Positions 58,790-64,000 of a stretch of DNA of 64,000 nucleotides are shown here, one piece after another (within the stretch, counting starts at the first letter, position 1; the number at the start of each line of letters is the position of its first letter). The DNA is from Styela clava. Its lineage: Eukaryota; Chordata; Ascidiacea; Stolidobranchia; Styelidae. The translations under genes and the position numbers were made by a program. The notes beneath the pieces are model-generated. The model was not told the DNA's origin. It searched no databases and saw nothing but the letters and a program-made list of their open reading frames with translations. The stretch lies in NCBI RefSeq assembly GCF_964204865.1, contig NC_135251.1, positions 16,244,001 through 16,308,000 of the forward strand, given 5' to 3'.

Positions 58790-60070
58790 TTAATTCCACC
58801 AGAAACTTACAGAAAAGCTTTTATCTAGCGATCTAACATAATGCCAGTAACCAGGAGGTATATAAAGCATCTGGCCAGGCAGTAAAATACATTCTTCCCT
58901 ATGATTACGATCCATTTCAGTAAAAAGTGGAAAATTTGTATCATCTGGCTTTTCAACATCAACTTTTGATGTGTTGTTTAACATTCCCTCATGGGGGTAG
59001 AGAGCATTCTCATGTGAAGGATGATATAACCGTACATATTTACGTCCCGCAACTTGACATAACAGATTGTGTTTTTTGTCATAATGACATGGTGAAACAG
59101 TGCCACCAGGTCCAAACCAAGCATTTATTTCGGTATCAGTATCAGGGTCCCAATCTGGCATTTTTGAAATACAGCAATAATCTGGAATACATATGTCATT
59201 TCTAAGCAGTGGGATTTGATCAAAAAGTGTATGTTGTGCTAAATACGCTTTTGATGTACAATCATCATTAAATATATATTTTTGAATGAAATTTGAAATA
59301 GTCATTAATTTTTGACCCCAACTTTCATCAGTGTATTTAGCACCAAGTTCTACAGGTACAAGTCGGTGTCCTGCAATATTGTTAAGATACTGAAAATTCC
59401 ATTTAGCCATAGCAGGCCAATGATCAATGCAATCGCTAAGCACCATGGGAAGAGCATGGTTCATAAAATCTTGGAAAGAAATTAAAGATGGATTTGATAA
59501 GACTTTTATTGGATTATGTACTTCTGGATCTAGTTCATAATTTTCAGTGTTTTGGGTCTCAATATATTTCGGTTGGGCAGGTTTAAAAATTTTAATAATT
59601 TTGTGTAATATACCATTCATTACATTATGGCCCATTAGCAAGCCCATGTCAGAGACTCTACAAATTTCTATCAAATCGTCATCTGTTGTGGCATTATAGC
59701 CCAAACACGAAGCTTTGAAGACACAAGCAAATGAATATAGTTTTTGCCACACAAGCGGGACATTTTTCCAATGAAAAGAATTCAACTTTTCCCATGTTAA
59801 GTCTAGTATCATTTCTGCATTGTCAAGACATTTTTCAATATTGTTTTCATATAATAATGTGCAACATTCTTTTAAAATGAATAATGAGACATTGTCAATC
59901 TTATTGCAACATACATGGAGACATTGTACTATTGTATGCTCCATTTCTGAGTCTGTGCTAGGTAATGTTTGCTTAAGTTCAGATTTGCGAGTAGTAAAAT
60001 GTAGTATTGCTTTCGGAGATTCAAGGTTAATACTCTTTTCTGAGGTCAAGAGTTGGTCCACCATCTTCAT
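58790..60070 (-). CDS. KDM8: JmjC-domain hydroxylase/protease KDM8 (JMJD5)
   Basis: This is a single-exon gene. With the ATG at 60070 it has 426 residues (424 from 60064; human 416). The N-terminal helical part aligns with family through [14 protein letters not shown] and [15 protein letters not shown]. The JmjC part has [45 protein letters not shown] and [14 protein letters not shown] and ends FSVSFWWN. Iron ligands are His329, Asp331 and His410; human has 321, 323 and 400. Reported activities are arginyl hydroxylation and cleavage of methylated histone tails. The frame runs up to an ATG at 60124, but the family N-terminal length favours 60070 or 60064. Either start lies inside the last codons of NUDCD2 on the same strand, in a different frame. 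The 3' untranslated region is very short. Confidence 0.94.
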   Translation of the reverse strand: MKMVDQLLTSEKSINLESPKAILHFTTRKSELKQTLPSTDSEMEHTIVQCLHVCCNKIDNVSLFILKECCTLLYENNIEKCLDNAEMILDLTWEKLNSFHWKNVPLVWQKLYSFACVFKASCLGYNATTDDDLIEICRVSDMGLLMGHNVMNGILHKIIKIFKPAQPKYIETQNTENYELDPEVHNPIKVLSNPSLISFQDFMNHALPMVLSDCIDHWPAMAKWNFQYLNNIAGHRLVPVELGAKYTDESWGQKLMTISNFIQKYIFNDDCTSKAYLAQHTLFDQIPLLRNDICIPDYCCISKMPDWDPDTDTEINAWFGPGGTVSPCHYDKKHNLLCQVAGRKYVRLYHPSHENALYPHEGMLNNTSKVDVEKPDDTNFPLFTEMDRNHREECILLPGQMLYIPPGYWHYVRSLDKSFSVSFWWN

Positions 60071-60509
60071 AATTCCCTGTGATCTCAGCGTTACTGAAAT
60101 CGAATCCTGGATTTTCGAGTTCAAATCTTTCGAGAGTCAAATTTTTTTGCATTTGATCTTTCGTTAAAGGGTCTACAGCAAATTCTCCACCCTCAAATAA
60201 TGATGGCCAAAAACAATTTTCTTTCTTGCGACTGCGTTTCACAAGCAATATTCGGATTAATTTTTGATCTTCCACACTCCAAGTTGATTCGTCCACCAAT
60301 ATTCCTTGCGGTAGGGGGCTGTTAAATAATTCCTTCCCCCTCACAACGCAAGATAAATGCTGGGGTTCAATCACCACATTTACTTCTTTCCCCCTTGTCC
60401 CTTTCTCAACATCAACAACAACAACCACGTCCTGCACAGTTTGATACCAATTACCCCAGGGAGTCTTGCAACATGCAACACCGCTTCTTTCGTCGAAATC
60501 GCTATTCAT
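60027..60509 (-). CDS. NUDCD2: NudC domain-containing protein 2
   Basis: A single-exon frame of 160 residues; human has 157. It opens [19 protein letters not shown], matching the family start FEERSGVV, so the longer frame to 60578 is not used. The CS/p23-like domain fills about residues 12-105 ([33 protein letters not shown]). The C-terminus has [20 protein letters not shown] and [15 protein letters not shown], typical of the family. NUDCD2 is an Hsp90 co-chaperone-like protein linked to LIS1 stability and dynein function. Its last 44 nt are shared with the start of KDM8 in another frame. That is the clearest sign in the window of a polycistronic unit. Confidence 0.95.
   Translation of the reverse strand: MNSDFDERSGVACCKTPWGNWYQTVQDVVVVVDVEKGTRGKEVNVVIEPQHLSCVVRGKELFNSPLPQGILVDESTWSVEDQKLIRILLVKRSRKKENCFWPSLFEGGEFAVDPLTKDQMQKNLTLERFELENPGFDFSNAEITGNYEDGGPTLDLRKEY
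60077..60078 (-). promoter_or_regulatory. candidate trans-splice acceptor for KDM8 within NUDCD2
   Basis: GATCACAG ends 6 nt before the KDM8 ATG at 60070, and lies inside the NUDCD2 codons for AEITG. A second AG with a better pyrimidine lead (TTCGATTTCAG) lies about 17 nt further up. Use of either would give a KDM8 message beginning inside the NUDCD2 coding sequence. Confidence 0.35.
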
Positions 60510-62365
60510 TTCAAAATGTAACTCCAAGTAAACGGAAAATTCTACGAGAATAAACCGCTCAACTAGTAGCAATCGCAACCATGTAACAAATGCTTTTCAC
60601 CGAATAGGCTATGATGAACTTATGCTAAAATCATGGTTAATTAACCATGCTAAAATCAATCCTCCACACAAGAGTTCCAGTGGTGGATAAGATTCTATGC
60701 GGAACGTCACCAATCTTCCGTAATTAGTGGGCAAGAATTTCCATTTTTCTAAATGTATTTTACAATCTGAGATTTCATTTTTCTTGTATTAACAATTGTG
60801 TAAATATATTTTTTGGCTACTACACGTTTTCTTGGATTGCATGATGTAACTACGGTATTTATTTCCGCTCAATCAATGACTATTACATGCTACTGAAAAT
60901 TTGCATCGTAATTTCACTGCGACGTGTTAATGTTATCGTCATCTTGAATGTGTTATAAGTTAGATCTAGGCTATATGATATCTCGTTTTCTCTGTTTTAC
61001 TGAAATTGTTTTCGATTTATATTTAGTCTACTGGGTACCGGTAAGCTGGCAAGGGCGACAGGTTCGCCATATGGTTAAGCCGTCTTATCGACTTTCCTCT
61101 TCCCGGGATAAATATGCAAATCTGCTCAGTTCAGCAGTTGGATGGCATTTTAGATTCATATGATAGGCGCTCCATAGTTATGTAATGTACGGTAACTATA
61201 TAATATAAGTAGGCCTACTGTTGTCATGAATCTCATAATTTACTGTGATAAATATTTTTTCAACGTGCAATAGTGAAATAGATGGACAGATTTGACAATT
61301 TTTGATACTCCAAACTCCAAAGTTTACTCTTTGTGCAGTCAATAATTTATTGCTAGAATAGAAATGGTTTCTGGATTATCGTAATTTAGTTCTGTAGTTT
61401 TGTTCCATCTTTGTCAAAAGTTCGTTAATAGGCTAATTCATATCTGCTTTAATTTATATATGTCTATTCCTGTACTGTTGTAGAAATATTTTTGTATAGA
61501 GTTGCAATGCAGTTCTAATTAGTTCTCATTTAAATCCTTGTCCGAATTTATGTTTATATCTCATAAAAGCGCCATGTGTACTCTTCTTTTTCTTCAATCA
61601 AATTAACTTAATAAATAAATTATATTACTGTTGTATCGTTACCTCCCAGTCATACTGTGAACTTTTGTTCCACTTATTTTGTTATTGAAATTTTTTATAT
61701 TATGTGTTTTGTTTGACGAAATAATAAATTCTCTCTTTTTTTATCACTGACTTATACTCCTGTGCTTACTCATCTGTAATTATTTACAGACTTTTTGATC
61801 CACAGACGTTTCGCCCCCTCAGACCATTCCAATCACTAGATGGCATATGGCGATTTGAGTTATGACTTTGACATGGCAGTTTTTTTAAATTATATTAAAT
61901 AAACACTCAAATATTTTAAGATTTAAGTGATTAAGGATATTTATCCACCACATTAGTGCCATATATGGGCAACCTGTGGCTTCTGTACAACCTTAACCCT
62001 GTAACCCCCTACCCATGCCCAAATTTCCTATGAATCCACATGTATTTTTAGGCAACTCCAATGCCAATGTATTATTAACAAAAAGATTAACTCAAACTGT
62101 CTTATTTGGCAGAAAAGTCTGTTGGGTGAAAAGTCTGTTTATCCCCTCACATATAATCACCTCCCATGGGATTTGAACCTGTTCAGGGTAATCAGAGATG
62201 CGATGGCTTACCATGATGCACCGACTGCCGAGCTGATTCTATTTTAATCCTAGTGGATAGGCAGATTTTGCATATGTTAACTATTGCATCGGGAAATCCT
62301 CAAGTCCTACAATTAATTACAACTGATTTCCCAAATTAATATTTGCAGATAATTTGGTTGTAATC
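60510..62365. other. spacer between divergent NUDCD2 and GOLGA4
   Basis: No gene is recognised. A SINE 3' fragment on plus lies at about 61060-61125 (GGTTCGCCATATGGTTAAGC, then CTTCCCGGGATAAATATGC). An inverted, worn SINE piece is at about 62130-62235 (ATGGGATTTGAACCTG). A palindrome GGTTAATTAACC lies near 60635. An acceptor TTTGCAG ends at 62348, just before the GOLGA4 start. Confidence 0.5.
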
Positions 62366-64000
62366 ATGTTTAAAAACTTGAAACAGAAAGTATCTACTGA
62401 TCAAAAAGTTCGAACTCCACAGTCTGCCAATCGGGGTGATGCTTCAAGCACACCCACTGGTCGTACTGGAACATCTAGATTGCCACGACCATCCAATTCA
62501 GCGCCACCCAGGCGATCCAATTCTGAGAGTTTGAATGGTGCCAATGGTGCAGCTACTAAACAAAATAATGAATCCATGGAATCACCAGATATTGTACAAC
62601 AGGTGGGAAATATATCAGGTGATGTTTCTCCCAATCCTTCAAATCATGGAGAAACGGATCAAGCACAAAAAAGTGCTCAGATAGCTACTGAAGCTGAGAA
62701 AAAAGTTCCATTTTTCAAGAGACTAGAATTTTTGACTCCTCTTAAAGATCAAGTTGCAAATAAACTTTCGGAAAGTAAGGAATCAATCAGTTCTCTCGTT
62801 GACGAAGTTCGTGGCAATGTAACAGGTTCTTCCAATGAACGATCTAAACCGGATATTGTTGCACAAACTAACGATCGTCGGCGAAGTGATTCCATTTCAG
62901 ATACAGAAGAAATATCAATGAATCGGAATGCTATTGATGTAAGTGCAATTCCCAAAGAACAACTATTTGCAAAAGTAATGAGACTGGAGAAAACTCTTCT
63001 TAAATATAGAGAAAGATATGCAGAACTTGCTTCTAATTTTCGTGAGGCGAAACAAGAAAGAGAAAAGTTGCAATCAGTTATGCAACAGACCCAAGATAAA
63101 AATCTACGCAGAATTCAGGAACTCAAAGAAGCCGCAGCGTTGGATTTGAAAGCCAAAATGCATCTCGAAGAGGAGTTTCGAGTTTCTCTGGAAGAAAAAG
63201 ATCAAATGATACAAGTGCTTCATACTCAAGTTGCAATTCTTAAAGATGATCCGCAGAAGTCTCCACCACCAGTACAAACTGAAACTGCTCAAGGCCAGGG
63301 AGATGATTCAAAGCTTCAAAAAAGGGTCAAAACCTTAGAAGAACAACTCAAATTTGCTAAAGATACTTGTGAAGGTCTAAGAAGCCAAGGTGATGCTTTA
63401 CAAGAACAACTTAGTGAGCGATTAGAAGAATTAGAAAACCTGAAAGATTCGAACGTTGCGGAAAAGTCGAAACTTATCAAACAATTGCGTGAAGCAAAAA
63501 ACGTTATTGAGAAAATTGAAGAGGACAAAGTCACTGCTGTTGCAGAGGCCAAACGACAAATGCATGAGATTCTTGAAGGTAAAGATATCGAAGTAGAATC
63601 CTTACATCAACAAGTCAAGAAACTGCAAATTGATCTTGATGAATTTAAAATGAAGAAAGAGCAACGGGAAAATTCTTTGTTGGAGGAACTTCAAAAGGCA
63701 GTTACTATTGGTAGAACAGCAGAAGCTCAAAGAGCTGATGCTTTATTGAAAACTGAAACTATACAGAAAGAAATGGAAGGCAGAATTACAAAGATTGAAG
63801 AAGAATTTGATGCGGAAAGAAAAACTTATGTTTCTGAGGTTTCACATGCAAAAGCTGATAATCTTGATATTAATGAGAAACTTGAAAATGTAATGAAAAA
63901 ACACAAAAGTGATTTAGAGGCTCATACAAAAATGCATGAAGTTGCATTGCAAGAACAAGCAAAGAAATATAAACTGGAATTGGATGAAAAAGAGAATCAA
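62366..64000 (+). CDS. GOLGA4: golgin subfamily A member 4 (golgin-245/p230), N-terminal part, cut by the window edge
   Basis: ATG at 62366, 18 nt after a TTTGCAG acceptor, opens 545 codons that stay in frame to the last base. The start MFKNLKQKVSTDQK matches the golgin N-terminus MFKKLKQKIS. A Ser/Pro-rich stretch (about residues 20-190) is followed by coiled coil from about 195: KVMRLEKTLLKYRERYAEL, QDKNLRRIQELKE, HLEEEFRVSLEEKDQMIQVL, LQEQLSERLEELENLKD and AEAKRQMHEILEGKDIEV. These segments keep human GOLGA4 order and spacing. GOLGA4 is a trans-Golgi coiled-coil tether held by a C-terminal GRIP domain, which lies outside this window. More than 1.6 kb of coding sequence shows no intron, unlike the split human gene. 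Confidence 0.93.
   Translation, partial: MFKNLKQKVSTDQKVRTPQSANRGDASSTPTGRTGTSRLPRPSNSAPPRRSNSESLNGANGAATKQNNESMESPDIVQQVGNISGDVSPNPSNHGETDQAQKSAQIATEAEKKVPFFKRLEFLTPLKDQVANKLSESKESISSLVDEVRGNVTGSSNERSKPDIVAQTNDRRRSDSISDTEEISMNRNAIDVSAIPKEQLFAKVMRLEKTLLKYRERYAELASNFREAKQEREKLQSVMQQTQDKNLRRIQELKEAAALDLKAKMHLEEEFRVSLEEKDQMIQVLHTQVAILKDDPQKSPPPVQTETAQGQGDDSKLQKRVKTLEEQLKFAKDTCEGLRSQGDALQEQLSERLEELENLKDSNVAEKSKLIKQLREAKNVIEKIEEDKVTAVAEAKRQMHEILEGKDIEVESLHQQVKKLQIDLDEFKMKKEQRENSLLEELQKAVTIGRTAEAQRADALLKTETIQKEMEGRITKIEEEFDAERKTYVSEVSHAKADNLDINEKLENVMKKHKSDLEAHTKMHEVALQEQAKKYKLELDEKENQ

Noticed and set aside
1-64000. CRISPR array, bacterial operon, rRNA or viral genome
   Set aside because: Spliced metazoan genes fill the window. 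No regularly spaced direct repeats, no ribosomal RNA segments and no viral gene set were seen.

Overview
This is a window of nuclear DNA from an animal. It is AT-rich, has GT-AG introns, about a dozen conserved metazoan genes, and introns and gaps packed with non-autonomous DNA transposons and a tRNA-derived SINE. An invertebrate chordate, most likely an ascidian tunicate, fits best. The reasons are human-like protein content, several intronless genes whose vertebrate orthologues are split, and three same-strand gene pairs that are almost touching or overlapping, as in tunicate operons processed by spliced-leader trans-splicing. The species call is an inference; no spliced-leader RNA gene is in the window.

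Layout. 0-3.3 kb: a possible first exon on the minus strand, then a SINE and a MITE. 3.3-5.4 kb: MRPS33 and RNF146 on plus, 78 bp apart. 6.9-9.5 kb, minus: MEAF6, TOMM6 and an unrecognised gene whose ATG lies 24 bp after the TOMM6 stop. 9.5-16.1 kb: repeat land, including a 4.3-kb element with long inverted ends, the ruin of a transposon gene and a nested hAT element. 16.5-24.8 kb, minus: NHLRC2, complete in 11 exons. 25.6 kb: an orphan exon that looks like a signal peptide. 26.5-27.3 kb: ALKBH4, one exon. 28.7-29.2 kb: GCSH, one exon. 29.4-41.5 kb: SUCLG2, nine exons, with at least five transposon insertions in its introns. 43.9-49.4 kb: MGLL, eight exons, one intron apparently of the GC-AG type. 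49.4-54.7 kb: repeats only. 54.8-57.1 kb: CFAP97. 58.8-60.5 kb, minus: NUDCD2 and KDM8, whose reading frames overlap. 62.4 kb to the right edge: start of GOLGA4.

Functionally this is a housekeeping neighbourhood. Four products act in mitochondria: MRPS33 in translation, TOMM6 in protein import, GCSH in glycine cleavage and SUCLG2 in the citric acid cycle. MEAF6, KDM8 and ALKBH4 are chromatin or modification factors. RNF146 is a PAR-directed ubiquitin ligase, NUDCD2 a co-chaperone, MGLL a lipase, CFAP97 a ciliary protein, and GOLGA4 a trans-Golgi tether. Apart from the tight pairs there is no sign that neighbours share a pathway.

The most distinctive signals are the compact or overlapping gene pairs and a set of hAT-type elements whose 8-bp target duplications all carry TA at the two central positions. 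All exon joins were worked out by hand from splice signals, reading phase and remembered family sequence; none was tested against transcripts.
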